This document shows, piece by piece, positions 1 through 10,689 of a stretch of DNA of 64,000 nucleotides. A model generated the notes under the pieces. That model was not told the origin of the DNA, made no database searches, and saw only the letters and a program-made list of their open reading frames with translations. Both the position numbers and the translations under genes were made by a program. The stretch is from positions 970,830-1,034,829 of the forward strand of contig NZ_LMMV01000012.1 in the NCBI RefSeq assembly GCF_001422405.1. Reading direction: 5' to 3'. Positions within the stretch are counted from its first letter, which is position 1. Every line of letters begins with the position of its first letter. Source of the stretch: Pseudorhodoferax sp. Leaf267. Its GTDB lineage: Bacteria > Pseudomonadota > Gammaproteobacteria > Burkholderiales > Burkholderiaceae_C.

Positions 1-1006
1 GGAAGAAGCCTTCGACGAGCAGCTGGTCCAGGTCGGCGCGCGTGAGCACGGCCGAGCGCGCGCCGCCGATGAGCTTGCTGCCGCTGCCCTGCAGCGCGAC
101 GGTGGTCTCGGGCGGCGCGTTCGGCGCGAGCAGCCGTTCCTTGGCGCTGCGGCAGCGCTGTGTCAGCTGTGCGAGCTGGATGGCGGACAGGCGCCCGCTG
201 CCGCTCAGCCGTGGCTCGATCCAGTGCGCCAGCGCCAGGTCCATGTTGTCGCCGCCCAGCACCAGGTGGTCGCCCACGCCGGTGCGGGCCAGCTGCGGCT
301 GCCCGTCCTGTAGCGTGATGTCGATCAGCGTGAGGTCGGTGGTGCCGCCGCCCACGTCCACCACCATCAGGCGCTGTGTGCCGGCCAGTTGCTCGGCGAG
401 GCGGTCGCGGTGCGCGTAGACCCAGTCGTAGAACGCGGCCTGCGGCTCCTCGATCAGGTGCACGCGGGGCAGGCCGGCCAGGGCGGCGGCCTGCAGCGTG
501 AGCTGGCGCGCGCCCTCGTCGAACGAGGCCGGCACGGTCAGCACGATCTGCTGCTGCGCGAGCGGGGCTTGCGGGTGGGCCAGGTCCCAGGCCTGGCGCA
601 GGTGGCGCAAATAGCTCGCGCTGGCGTCCAGCGGCGAAACCTTGGCCACGTCCTCGGGCGCGCCCCAGGGCAGGATGGCGGCCGTGCGATCCACGGCCGG
701 GTGCGACAGCCAGCTCTTGGCGCTGGCGACCAGGCGGCCCGGCGTCTGCTGGCCGAGTTCGCGTGCGAAGGTGCCCAGGATGGCGGGCTCGTCGGAAGGC
801 CAGGGCAGCAGCAGGTCGGCCGCGGCCAATGCGCCCTGGGCGGCGTGGAAGCGCAGCGAGGGCAGCAGCGGGCGCGGGGCGACCTCGCCGGCCGCGACGG
901 TCTGCGCAATGGGGAAGACCTGGATCTCGCCGCCGGCGAGCGGCGCGAAGGCCAGCACGGTGTGGGTCGTGCCGAGGTCGATGCCGATGCGGTAGGTGGG
1001 CTTCAC
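1..1006 (-). CDS. Hsp70 family chaperone-like ATPase (C-terminal part off the window)
   Basis: The minus-strand frame opens with GTG at 1006 and runs off the left edge, so only about 335 N-terminal residues are visible. The start carries the Hsp70 phosphate-1 loop IGIDLGTTHT. Further in are a second phosphate loop (VVDVGGGTTDLTL) and an adenosine-motif-like segment (GDHLVLGGDNMDLALA), so an actin-fold ATPase is clear. It lies downstream of a second Hsp70 gene and a DUF2760 gene on the same strand; the three probably form one transcription unit. In related Burkholderiales the member in this position is often a long Hsp70 with a C-terminal DUF3731 region, which cannot be checked here. Client and function are unknown; it is not the dnaK of a dnaK-dnaJ operon. 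Confidence 0.85.
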   Translation of the reverse strand, partial: MKPTYRIGIDLGTTHTVLAFAPLAGGEIQVFPIAQTVAAGEVAPRPLLPSLRFHAAQGALAAADLLLPWPSDEPAILGTFARELGQQTPGRLVASAKSWLSHPAVDRTAAILPWGAPEDVAKVSPLDASASYLRHLRQAWDLAHPQAPLAQQQIVLTVPASFDEGARQLTLQAAALAGLPRVHLIEEPQAAFYDWVYAHRDRLAEQLAGTQRLMVVDVGGGTTDLTLIDITLQDGQPQLARTGVGDHLVLGGDNMDLALAHWIEPRLSGSGRLSAIQLAQLTQRCRSAKERLLAPNAPPETTVALQGSGSKLIGGARSAVLTRADLDQLLVEGFF

Positions 1007-1118
1007 TCCCTCTCCCCTCGTGGGAGAGGGTGGGGGAGAGGGGGCCGTTCAGCCCACCGGCCGCGCCAGTCGCTCACGCCCCCTCTCCCCAACCCCTCCC
1101 CCGCGAGAGGGGAGGGGC
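1007..1118. repeat. REP-like inverted pair of pyrimidine/purine-rich palindromic units
   Basis: Two units of about 37 bp occupy the gap between the two Hsp70 genes: roughly 1007-1043 (CCCTCTCCCCTCGTGGGAGA and onwards) and 1080-1117 (ending CGCGAGAGGGGAGGGG). Each can fold on itself (CTCTCCC with GGGAGAG). The second is nearly the reverse complement of the first, so the pair could form a large cruciform or RNA stem. The composition matches the widespread REP-type intergenic elements of Xanthomonas and Burkholderiales. Lying inside a probable operon, it could act as an mRNA stabiliser or attenuator between the chaperone genes. No associated transposase is visible. Confidence 0.75.
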
Positions 1119-1136
1119 TAAAAGACAGGCCCCGCC

Positions 1137-2960
1137 TCATCCGTTCTCGCGCACGTCGAACTCCACCTTCCACTGCTGGCCACCGGCCGCTTCGGCCAGC
1201 AACTCCAGCGTGCCGATCTCGGTCACGCGCGCGCGCAGCTGCACGGGCACGACGTCGCCCACGGCGCGGCCTTCGGCAGGCAGCAGGGCCTCGATCTGGG
1301 CCAGCTCCTGCAGCTCGTCGGGCGACCAGAAGTCCAGCAGCGTGCCGGGCTGGTCCTCGCGCCGCACGGACGAGCCGAAGAAGCGGAAGCGCACCGACTC
1401 ACCGACCACCAGGCCGAGCTGCTGCGGCGGCAGCGGGGCTTCCGTGCCTTCTTCCATGCCGAAGGGCGCGACGCACAGCGCCTGTACCGGCGGCTCCAGA
1501 CCCGGCACGGCCGGCATGCTGGACTCGATGCCCACGTAGTAGGCCTGGGCCGTGCCGCCGCGGATGCGGATGCCCTGGCCCCGGCGCACCTGGCCGTAGT
1601 AGGCGGCGCCGCGCGCGACGGCGAAGTCCAGGTCGGCGCCTTGCAGCAGCCGCGCCTCCGGTGCACCGTCGGCTGCGAGCCAGGCGTTCAGCGTGGACAG
1701 CACGCGCTGCGTGAGCAGGTCGGACTTGAATACGCCCCCGTTGAACAGCACGGCCGTGGGGTGCAGGAAGCTCGCGCCTTCGCGTGCCGTGAAGCCGGCC
1801 AGCGCATCGGTGGCGCCCCCCTGGCGGCCCAGCAGCGCGGCGAGGTGGCGGGTGATGGCGGCGTCCTGTGCATAGGGCAGGCCGATCTGCGTGAGGCCGG
1901 CGCGGGGCCGGCTCACGGGGCGCGCATCGCTGGCGACGACCGGGAAGAAGCCTTCGAGCAAGATGGTGGTCAGCAGCTCGCGCTTCAACTCCGTTTTGAT
2001 CGCGCCGCCGATGAGCTTGGAGCCGCGGCTGGGCACGACCAGCGGCACGCTGTGCAGGTCGGCATCGCTCAGCAACTGTTCCTTGGCCAGGCGGCAGGCA
2101 TAGGTCAGCGCGCGCATCTGCCACGGGTCCAGCGTCTTGCCGCCGGCCGCGAGTTCGCGCGCCACGCCATGGGCCAGCGCCAGGTCCATGTTGTCGCCAC
2201 CCAGGAGGATGTGGTCGCCCACGGCCACGCGGTGCAGCTGCAGGTTGCCGGCCTCCTCGACCACGGCGATCAGCGAAAAGTCGCTGGTGCCGCCGCCCAC
2301 GTCCACCACCAGGATGATGTCGCCCACCTGCACCTGCTTGCGCCAGTGGCCCGCGCTGCCGGCGATCCAGCTGTACAGCGCGGCCTGGGGTTCTTCGAGC
2401 AGCGTCACGCCCTGGTAGCCTGCGGCCTGCGCGGCCTCGGCCGTGAGTTCGCGCGCGCCGGGGTCGAAGGACGCGGGGATGGTCACGCTGACGGACTGCT
2501 GGTCGAACGGCGCATCGGGGTGGCGCTGGTTCCAGGCGTCGCGCAGGTGCTGCAGGTATCGCGTGCTGGCGGCCAGCGGTGAGATGCGCTCAACCTCGGC
2601 CGGCGCATCGGCCGGCAGGATGCCGGCACGCCGGTCCACGCCCGCATGGCCGAGCCAGCTCTTGGCGCTGGAGACGAGTCGGATCGGCGTCAACGCGCCG
2701 TGGCTGCGCGCCCATTCACCGGTGATGGCATCGGGCGCGGCGCTCCACGGCAGGGCCAGGTCGCCGGCCGCGAATTCGCTGGCATGCGGCAGGTACAGGA
2801 AGGAGGGCAGCAGGCCGTAGTCCTGCACGGCGCCCGGGCCACTCTGCTGTGCGATGGGCAGGATCTGCGGGGTGGCCTCGGGCGTCTGCAGGTCGACCCA
2901 CGAGAGGGCGCTGTGCGTGGTCCCCAGGTCGATGCCGATGGCGTACTTCGCTTGGGTCAT
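1137..2960 (-). CDS. Hsp70 family chaperone-like ATPase
   Basis: A 607-residue Hsp70-type protein. I place the start at ATG 2960 because GGAGG sits at 2970-2974 and the protein then begins MTQAKYAIGIDLGTTHSALS, with the phosphate-1 loop at the extreme N-terminus as in the family. VVDVGGGTSDFSLI (phosphate 2) and the GGDNMDLALAHG adenosine-type motif are present. The nucleotide-binding domain is followed by a C-terminal region that lacks the usual DnaK EEVD tail and ends KVEFDVRENG. It closely parallels the neighbouring Hsp70 at 1-1006, suggesting an old tandem duplication. Probable cotranscription with DUF2760 upstream. Cytoplasmic; client unknown. Confidence 0.9.
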   Translation of the reverse strand: MTQAKYAIGIDLGTTHSALSWVDLQTPEATPQILPIAQQSGPGAVQDYGLLPSFLYLPHASEFAAGDLALPWSAAPDAITGEWARSHGALTPIRLVSSAKSWLGHAGVDRRAGILPADAPAEVERISPLAASTRYLQHLRDAWNQRHPDAPFDQQSVSVTIPASFDPGARELTAEAAQAAGYQGVTLLEEPQAALYSWIAGSAGHWRKQVQVGDIILVVDVGGGTSDFSLIAVVEEAGNLQLHRVAVGDHILLGGDNMDLALAHGVARELAAGGKTLDPWQMRALTYACRLAKEQLLSDADLHSVPLVVPSRGSKLIGGAIKTELKRELLTTILLEGFFPVVASDARPVSRPRAGLTQIGLPYAQDAAITRHLAALLGRQGGATDALAGFTAREGASFLHPTAVLFNGGVFKSDLLTQRVLSTLNAWLAADGAPEARLLQGADLDFAVARGAAYYGQVRRGQGIRIRGGTAQAYYVGIESSMPAVPGLEPPVQALCVAPFGMEEGTEAPLPPQQLGLVVGESVRFRFFGSSVRREDQPGTLLDFWSPDELQELAQIEALLPAEGRAVGDVVPVQLRARVTEIGTLELLAEAAGGQQWKVEFDVRENG

Positions 2961-3018
2961 ACGAAAACCTCCGCGCTGCGCGCTGCGGTGCAATCGCCTT
3001 CGGGCGGCCGGGCGGCGA

Positions 3019-3606
3019 TCAAAGCTCCACCTCCGCCGGCGCGATCACACGCGTGTCGTGCCCGTCGGTCAGGCCAGGCAGACGCACCGCCTTGGCGCGC
3101 CAGCCCTTGTGTTGCAGCGCGCCCGTGAACGGCGGCTGGCCGACCACGTTGCCCGTCACGCGCACGGCGGCAGCGTCGAAGCCGGCCGGCAGCGTGATGC
3201 GGCTGCCTTCTTCTTCCGTGCGGATGGGTTCGAGGTCAAAGATGTCCTTGAGCACCTTGCGGCAGCCCGTGTGCAGCAGGCGCGCGGCGCCGCCCACGTC
3301 GGCATCGGAATAGGCGGCGATGTCTTCCTGCAGGAAATCCACCAAGCGGGCCTCGCGCTGCAGCAGGCCCAACAGCTGCAACGCCGCGTCGACCTGGGCC
3401 GTGGCGCGGATGTGCGAGGGCGCTGGCGGCGGCGGGGGCGGGGGCGCAGCCACGGGGGCCGGGGCCGGCACCTCGGACGCCAGCAGCGCGCCGCTGCGCA
3501 GCGTTTGCACCCGTGCGGCCAGCCGGCCGTCGCCCAAGAGGGCGAAGAAGGTGCCGAAGGCCAGGGCCAGGCGGGAGAAGAAGGGGAGGGGTTGTGGTTC
3601 GTTCAT
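3019..3606 (-). CDS. DUF2760 domain-containing protein
   Basis: A 195-residue protein starting at ATG 3606. The first 35 residues are mildly hydrophobic (FFSRLALAFGTFFALLGD). A proline/alanine linker with a run of seven prolines follows at about 55-62. The C-terminal two thirds (DAALQLLGLLQREARLVDFL, then IAAYSDADVGGAARLLHTGC) match the DUF2760 family, which I recognise by its position before paired Hsp70 genes. Function is unknown; the conserved linkage suggests a cofactor or client of the two Hsp70s. The longer frame reaching 4146 is rejected because it would overlap the divergent gene at 3775 and has no start signal. Confidence 0.82.
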   Translation of the reverse strand: MNEPQPLPFFSRLALAFGTFFALLGDGRLAARVQTLRSGALLASEVPAPAPVAAPPPPPPPAPSHIRATAQVDAALQLLGLLQREARLVDFLQEDIAAYSDADVGGAARLLHTGCRKVLKDIFDLEPIRTEEEGSRITLPAGFDAAAVRVTGNVVGQPPFTGALQHKGWRAKAVRLPGLTDGHDTRVIAPAEVEL

Positions 3607-3774
3607 CTGGTGGTTCGCAGCAAGGCAAACGGCCGGCAGAGACGCGCTGGCCGTGGCGCTATTGTCGCGGGCCGCAAATTCCCGCTGCGGCTGGCGCCAA
3701 AACGTCGTCAAATTCTGACGTGCATTGGCGCTTGAATTGCGCATACTGGAGGCATCGAAGTCAGGAGGTGCCAC

Positions 3775-4047
3775 ATGTTCGACTTTCTTCGCCGTAGCCC
3801 CGCGGAACACCTGAAGCGCGCGGACACCCTGTTGCGCGAGGCGCACATGGCGCGCATCGACCACCAGGCCGCGGCCGAGCACCATGCCGCCCTGGCCGAG
3901 ATGTACGCGCAGCGCGCTGCGCGGCTGGAGCGCGAGATCTATGCGGCCCGTGCCGTCGCCTGGCCCGTCGCCGCCGACGCGCCAGCGGAGATCGAAGAGA
4001 GCAAGGTGCGCCCGTTCAGCCAGCCCGACCGCATCGACCGGCGCTGA
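3775..4047 (+). CDS. small charged helical hypothetical protein
   Basis: A 90-residue protein with a very good ribosome-binding site (AGGAGG at 3763-3768, six bases before ATG). It begins MFDFLRRSPAEHLKRADTLL and is rich in Ala, Arg, Glu and His. A central segment of about 60 residues should be one or two amphipathic helices (AEHHAALAEMYAQRAARLER). No cysteine, membrane segment or known domain is visible. It is divergent from the DUF2760/Hsp70 operon across a 168 bp gap. I do not recognise the family. The strong Shine-Dalgarno sequence and ordinary codon use make it likely to be translated; function unknown. Confidence 0.65.
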   Translation: MFDFLRRSPAEHLKRADTLLREAHMARIDHQAAAEHHAALAEMYAQRAARLEREIYAARAVAWPVAADAPAEIEESKVRPFSQPDRIDRR

Positions 4048-4214
4048 GCACGGCGCAGCCGGCGCCTGGGCACGGCGCCGACCCACGCCACTGACCGCGC
4101 AGGGCGGGGACGCGGCCCGCTCCAGGGCTTCGCGGCAGATGGACATTCATGACGGCTTGATGAATCATCTGCCACCCGATGCCCGCCCCCCATTGCCATG
4201 AAGCCACACTGCCG

Positions 4215-6698
<2,484 letters not shown>

Positions 6699-6843
6699 GG
6701 ACTGCGAAGTCGTCTTGCTCGAACACCTGAGCGGTGCTACCCCGGGTTGGCCTGAGGGAAGGCGCTGTGTTGACCGGGTCGACCAGAGGCAGTAGCCAGC
6801 CCAGTCTCCCCCACGGCGCACTGTTGCCCTTGGCCCGCGCCGC

Positions 6844-6871
6844 TTGACGATGCACTGCCAAAAAATATACT
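6844..6871 (+). promoter_or_regulatory. sigma-70-like promoter of the toxin-antitoxin pair
   Basis: TTGACG at 6844-6849 and TATACT at 6866-6871 are separated by 16 bp, close to sigma-70 consensus in a GC-rich region. The segment from 6861 to 6882 is strikingly AT-rich and holds an inverted TATA...TATA (6866-6869 and 6878-6881) around the probable transcription start. This could be the operator for the RHH antitoxin, since such antitoxins usually repress their own promoter. Operator assignment is inference. Confidence 0.6.
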
Positions 6872-6917
6872 TGGAAATATAAGTGTCGACGGCCGACGCA
6901 TGCACGGAGCGAGCACC

Positions 6918-7148
6918 ATGTCCCAAATTACCCTCTACCTGGACGACGCCACCCAGGCCCTGGTGGACCAAGCCGCCCAGGCCAACGGGATGTCCAAGAG
7001 CCGCTGGGTGGCCGAGATCATCCGCAAGTACGCGTCCCACGAGTGGCCCCAGGACTGTCTGGCGCTGGCGGGGCGGTTTGCCGACTTTCCGCTACGGGAA
7101 GCAGAACCGGCCGGCACGACTGCGGACGTGCCGCGTGTCGGCTTCTGA
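6918..7148 (+). CDS. ribbon-helix-helix antitoxin (VapB-like)
   Basis: A 76-residue protein. ATG 6918 is chosen because the frame then starts directly with the RHH beta strand (SQITLYLDDATQALVD), with GGAG at 6906-6909. Residues 3-42 fit a CopG/Arc-type ribbon-helix-helix DNA-binding fold (MSKSRWVAEIIRKYAS is the second helix). The C-terminal part, with a DFPLRE segment, is probably the toxin-binding tail. It lies 8 bp upstream of a PIN-domain gene, the standard antitoxin-first order of type II modules. The product should neutralise the toxin and repress the promoter at 6844-6871. Assignment rests on fold and context. Confidence 0.82.
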   Translation: MSQITLYLDDATQALVDQAAQANGMSKSRWVAEIIRKYASHEWPQDCLALAGRFADFPLREAEPAGTTADVPRVGF

Positions 7149-7156
7149 GCGCGCCC

Positions 7157-7561
7157 ATGCTGGTGCTCGACAGCAACACGATCAGCTACTACTTTCGGGG
7201 CGACCCGCAGGTCGTGCCGCGCTTGCAGGCCGTCTCGCCTGCCGACCTCGGCGTGCCGGCCATCGTGGAGTACGAACTGCGCTACGGCTTGCAGCGCCTG
7301 CCGCAAGACGCAGCGGCTCCGCGGCTGGAGGCCTTGGCGCAACTGCTGCGGCCGATGCAGATGCTGCCGTTCGACAGCGCATGCGCCGCGCACGCGGCCA
7401 GCATCCGGGCTGCGCTGGAGGCGGCGGGCTCGCCCATCGGCCCGCACGACACCCTGATCGCAGCGACGGCCCTGCGCCATCAGGCCACGCTGGTGACCCG
7501 CTACGCGCGCGAGTTCTCACGCGTCGCAGGACTGCAGTGGCTCAACTGGCATTCGAGCTGA
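7157..7561 (+). CDS. vapC: PIN-domain ribonuclease toxin (VapC-like)
   Basis: A 134-residue PIN-domain protein from ATG 7157. The longer frame from 7043 overlaps the antitoxin and is rejected. Acidic metal-binding residues expected in PIN nucleases are visible: D5 (LVLDSNTISYY), E38 in IVEYELRYG, and D98 in IGPHDTLIAATAL. The usual C-terminal polar position of TNN-type motifs reads TRY before AREFSRV, so one outer-sphere residue differs. VapC toxins are Mg-dependent RNases that cut tRNA or rRNA; the target here is not predictable. Cotranscribed with the RHH antitoxin 8 bp upstream. Convergent with the hydrolase gene ending at 7571, with no obvious terminator between. Confidence 0.87.
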   Translation: MLVLDSNTISYYFRGDPQVVPRLQAVSPADLGVPAIVEYELRYGLQRLPQDAAAPRLEALAQLLRPMQMLPFDSACAAHAASIRAALEAAGSPIGPHDTLIAATALRHQATLVTRYAREFSRVAGLQWLNWHSS

Positions 7562-7570
7562 AGTCGCCCC

Positions 7571-8812
7571 TCACGACACCGCGCCGTACACCAGGTTCTT
7601 GTACAGCATCCGCGTGTGGATCCGGTTCGACGGGCACTGCGCCATCAGCACGCCCACCAGTTGCTCGCGCGGGTCGATCCAGAAGCTGGTGCCCCAGGCG
7701 CCGGCCCACATCGCGTCGCCCACGCTGCCGGGCGTCCAGCCCACGCCGTCGTACAGGCGCACGCCCCAGCCCAGGCCGAAGCCGTAGCCCGGGCCGGTGG
7801 TGGCGGTGGGCACGCCGGCCTTGCCGACCAGGTGGTCGGACAGCATGAAATCCACCGTCTTGCGCGACAGGTAGCGCGTCTTGCCGTCGGTGCCACCGTT
7901 CAGCACCATCTGCGCGAACTTGAGGTAGTCCGCGCCCGTGCCGACCAGGCCGGCGCCGCCCTTGAGGTACTGGCGCGGGGCCGGGTCCGTGTCGTGGCGG
8001 TAGGCGCGCAGCATGGACGCCTTCTGCGCGTCGCTGTCCAGCGTCTCGGCCAGGCGCGCGCGCTTGGGCTGCGGCACCCACCAGGCGGTGTCGACCATGC
8101 TTAGCGGGCCGATCAGCATCTCCTGGTACAGCACGTCGAGCCGCTTCTTGGTCACGCGCTCCAGCAGCAGGCCCAGAACGTCGGTGGCGATGGAATAGAA
8201 CCAGGTGGTGCCGGGCTGGTAGGCCAGCGGGATGGTCCCCAGGCGCTTGAGCATCTCGTCGCCTGTGATGTCGGTCTCCAGGGACTCGATGTTGAGGTCG
8301 GCGTACATCTTGCCGATGCGCGCCGAGGGGCTGGCCGGGCCGTAGACGAAGCCGGCCGTGTGCATGAGCAGGTCCTGCACGGTGATCATGCGCGTGGGCG
8401 CCACGTCGCCCTGCGGCGTCTCGACCTTGAGGTTCTTCAGCTCGGGCAGCCAGTTCGTGACCGGGTCGTTGATCTTCATCTGGCCCTGCTCGACCAGCAT
8501 CATGGCCACCACCGAGGTGATGGGCTTGGTCATCGAGGCCAGCCGGAAGATCGCGTCGCGCGGCATGGGCCGGGTCTTGGCGGCGTCCAGGAAGCCCACC
8601 GCCTCGTGGTGCACCAGCTTGCCCTCGTGCGCCACCAGCGACACCGCGCCCGGGAAGGTGCCGATCCCCACCTGGGCATTCAGCGCCGGGGCGATGCGGC
8701 CCAGCCGGTCGGGCAACACCATGGGGCGCGGCACCGCCGGCATGCTGCTGCATCCGGCCAGAAAGGTGCTGCCCAGGGCCGACAAGGTCAGCGCGCGACG
8801 CGAGATGGTCAT
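7571..8812 (-). CDS. serine beta-lactamase-fold hydrolase, lipoprotein
   Basis: A 413-residue protein of the class C beta-lactamase/EstB esterase fold. ATG 8812 follows a GGGGA ribosome site. The N-terminus has a twin arginine (ISRRALTL) and a lipobox ending at C21 (TFLAGC), so it is probably exported and lipid-anchored. The nucleophile motif SMTK is at 93-96 (S93, K96), and a Y-S-x motif (WFYSIATD) supplies the catalytic tyrosine. Most such proteins are esterases or peptidases rather than resistance enzymes, and nothing here points to antibiotic hydrolysis. It stands alone on the minus strand between the toxin and an SDR gene. Confidence 0.88.
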   Translation of the reverse strand: MTISRRALTLSALGSTFLAGCSSMPAVPRPMVLPDRLGRIAPALNAQVGIGTFPGAVSLVAHEGKLVHHEAVGFLDAAKTRPMPRDAIFRLASMTKPITSVVAMMLVEQGQMKINDPVTNWLPELKNLKVETPQGDVAPTRMITVQDLLMHTAGFVYGPASPSARIGKMYADLNIESLETDITGDEMLKRLGTIPLAYQPGTTWFYSIATDVLGLLLERVTKKRLDVLYQEMLIGPLSMVDTAWWVPQPKRARLAETLDSDAQKASMLRAYRHDTDPAPRQYLKGGAGLVGTGADYLKFAQMVLNGGTDGKTRYLSRKTVDFMLSDHLVGKAGVPTATTGPGYGFGLGWGVRLYDGVGWTPGSVGDAMWAGAWGTSFWIDPREQLVGVLMAQCPSNRIHTRMLYKNLVYGAVS

Positions 8813-8909
8813 GAATTTGTCCCCATTCGTTGTTGATTGGTGGCAAATTCTTTCCATCTTTCGCGTGGTTGGTGAATGGGTAAACCCGCGTGCCCTGTCG
8901 CGTGGGCGA

Positions 8910-9650
8910 TCAGGCCGCAAAGCCGCCGTCGATCAGCAGGCTGGCGCCCGTGACCATGCCGGCCTCCGGCCCGACCAGGTAGGCCACCATGCCGGCGATC
9001 TCCTCCGGGTGCGCGTGGCGTTCCAGCGCCATCAGGCCGTGCATGCCGGCCGCCATCGGGCCGTCGGCCGGGTTCATGTCGGTGGCGGTGGGGCCGGGCT
9101 GCACGTTGTTGATGGTGATGCCGCGCGGGCCCAGGTCGCGTGCCAGGCCGCGCGTGAGGCCCACGATGGCGGACTTGCTCATGGCGTAGACGCCGCCGCC
9201 GGCCCAGGGCATGCGCTCGGAGTTCGTGCTGCCGATGGTCACGATGCGCCCGCCGTCGCCCATGTGGCGCGCAGCCGCCTGCACGGCCACGAACACGGCG
9301 CGCACGTTGACCGCCAGCGTGCGGTCGAAGTCGTCCAGGCTGAATGTGTCCAGCGGGCCCATCACGGCCACGCCGGCGTTGTTGACCAGCACGTCGAGCC
9401 GGCCGAAGCTGGCGGCGGCCTGGTCGATGGCGGCCGTGAGCGCGACGGCGTCGGCACTGTCGGCCTGCAGCGCCAGCGCGCGGCCACCAGCGGCTTCGAT
9501 CTCGCCGGCCAGGGCCTGCGCGGCGTCGCGCGAGCCGGCATAGGTGAAGGCCACGGCCGCGCCGTCACGCGCCAGGCGGCGCACGATGGCCGCGCCGATG
9601 CCGCGTGCGCCGCCGGTGACGAAGGCGGCCTGGGGTGTTGGGGTGTTCAT
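8910..9650 (-). CDS. SDR family NAD(P)-dependent oxidoreductase
   Basis: A 246-residue classical short-chain dehydrogenase. The cofactor loop TGGARGIG is near residue 12. NNAG (VLVNNAGVAVMG) and the catalytic Ser/Tyr/Lys triad region (IGSTNSER, then YAMSKSAIVG) follow. It ends with the typical GASLLIDGGFAA. An N-terminal FabG-like Rossmann fold is clear; the substrate is not predictable. It is divergently transcribed from the LysR gene starting at 9766 across 115 bp, the usual arrangement for a regulator and its target, so regulation by that LysR protein is likely. Confidence 0.9.
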   Translation of the reverse strand: MNTPTPQAAFVTGGARGIGAAIVRRLARDGAAVAFTYAGSRDAAQALAGEIEAAGGRALALQADSADAVALTAAIDQAAASFGRLDVLVNNAGVAVMGPLDTFSLDDFDRTLAVNVRAVFVAVQAAARHMGDGGRIVTIGSTNSERMPWAGGGVYAMSKSAIVGLTRGLARDLGPRGITINNVQPGPTATDMNPADGPMAAGMHGLMALERHAHPEEIAGMVAYLVGPEAGMVTGASLLIDGGFAA

Positions 9651-9765
9651 GGTGGAAGCTCCGGAATGGTTGGGAAGGAAGCACTGCAGTGTCCGCCTGC
9701 CATTGCGTTGCCGCTAGCCATGAGTGGGCTGGATCAATTTCAACTGCGGGTTGAGAATCTGCGCC

Positions 9766-10689
9766 ATGCAACCCCTGAGCCATCTCGAATGCTTCGTGAA
9801 GTCTGCGCAGGTCGGCAGCTTCTCGGCCGCGGCCCGGCTGCTGGAGCTGACGCCCGCGGCCGTCAGCAAGAAAGTGGCGCGGCTCGAGGCGTCTCTGGGC
9901 GTGCGTCTGTTCCAGCGCAGCACGCGCAAGCTCACGCTGACCGAGGGCGGCGAGCGCTTGCTGCAGCAGATCGGCGGGCCGCTGGCGGCGCTGGCCGACG
10001 CCATCGACCATGCGGCGGAAGAAGACAAGCAGCCCGCCGGCACGCTGCGCGTGAGCATGGGCCAGGCCTTCGGGCGGGCCTACGTGGTGCCGCTGCTGGA
10101 CGAGTTCCTGCGGCGCTACCCGGCCGTGGTGCCGGACTGGCGCTTCGACAACCGGCAGGCCGACCTGATCGGCGAAGGCTTCGATGCCGGCATCGGCAGC
10201 GGGTTGGACCTGAAAGCCGGCATGGTCGCGCGCGAGCTCGGGCGCATCCAGGTCGTGGCCGTGGCCGCGCCTGCCTACCTCAAGGGCCGGCCGCGCGCGC
10301 GCCACCCGGCCGACCTTGCGGCGCTGGACGGCATCGTGCGCCGCTCCAGCCAGAACAACCGCCTGTACCAGTACACGCTGCGCCACCAGGCTGGCGAGGT
10401 GGCGCCGGCGCTGCTGCGCACGCGCGTGGTGTTCGACGACCCCGAGGCCATGTGCCAGGCTGCGCTGATGGGCCTGGGCGTGGCGCTGGTGCCCATGCCG
10501 TTCGCGGTGCCGGGCCTGCAGAGCGGTGCGCTGGTGCGTGTGCTGCCGGGCTGGGCCATGGACGCCGGGCCCGTCTCGCTGTATTACCCGGCCAAGAAGC
10601 TGCTGCCGGCGCGCACGCGGGTGTTCGTGGACTTCGTGGTGGAGCAGTTCCGCGAACGCGGCTTCGCGCGGCTGATCCAGGCGGGCTGA
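9766..10689 (+). CDS. LysR family transcriptional regulator
   Basis: A 307-residue regulator. ATG 9766 is preferred to 9724 because the protein then begins MQPLSHLECFVKSAQVGSFS, the standard LysR winged-helix start. The HTH helix reads AARLLELTPAAVSKKVARLE. The effector-binding domain (about 90-300) follows, with the LRVSMGQAFGR linker. The variant AAVSKKVARLE and the RRYPAVVPDWRFDNR segment place it in the CrgA-like subgroup. It probably controls the divergent SDR gene at 8910-9650. The inducer is unknown. Convergent with the DUF6134 gene, whose stop abuts this gene's stop (10689/10690). Confidence 0.9.
   Translation: MQPLSHLECFVKSAQVGSFSAAARLLELTPAAVSKKVARLEASLGVRLFQRSTRKLTLTEGGERLLQQIGGPLAALADAIDHAAEEDKQPAGTLRVSMGQAFGRAYVVPLLDEFLRRYPAVVPDWRFDNRQADLIGEGFDAGIGSGLDLKAGMVARELGRIQVVAVAAPAYLKGRPRARHPADLAALDGIVRRSSQNNRLYQYTLRHQAGEVAPALLRTRVVFDDPEAMCQAALMGLGVALVPMPFAVPGLQSGALVRVLPGWAMDAGPVSLYYPAKKLLPARTRVFVDFVVEQFRERGFARLIQAG

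Noticed and set aside
1007..1118. A CRISPR array or a rho-independent terminator
   Set aside because: Only two units exist, in opposite orientation and without spacers. There is no U-tract, and both flanking genes run through in the same direction.
7043..7156. A longer N-terminus for the VapC toxin
   Set aside because: It would overlap the antitoxin gene almost entirely in another frame, and the PIN fold begins directly at ATG 7157.
7571..8812. Calling the hydrolase an antibiotic-resistance beta-lactamase
   Set aside because: The SMTK and YS motifs show the fold only. Most members with this layout are esterases or peptidases, and nothing in context points to resistance.
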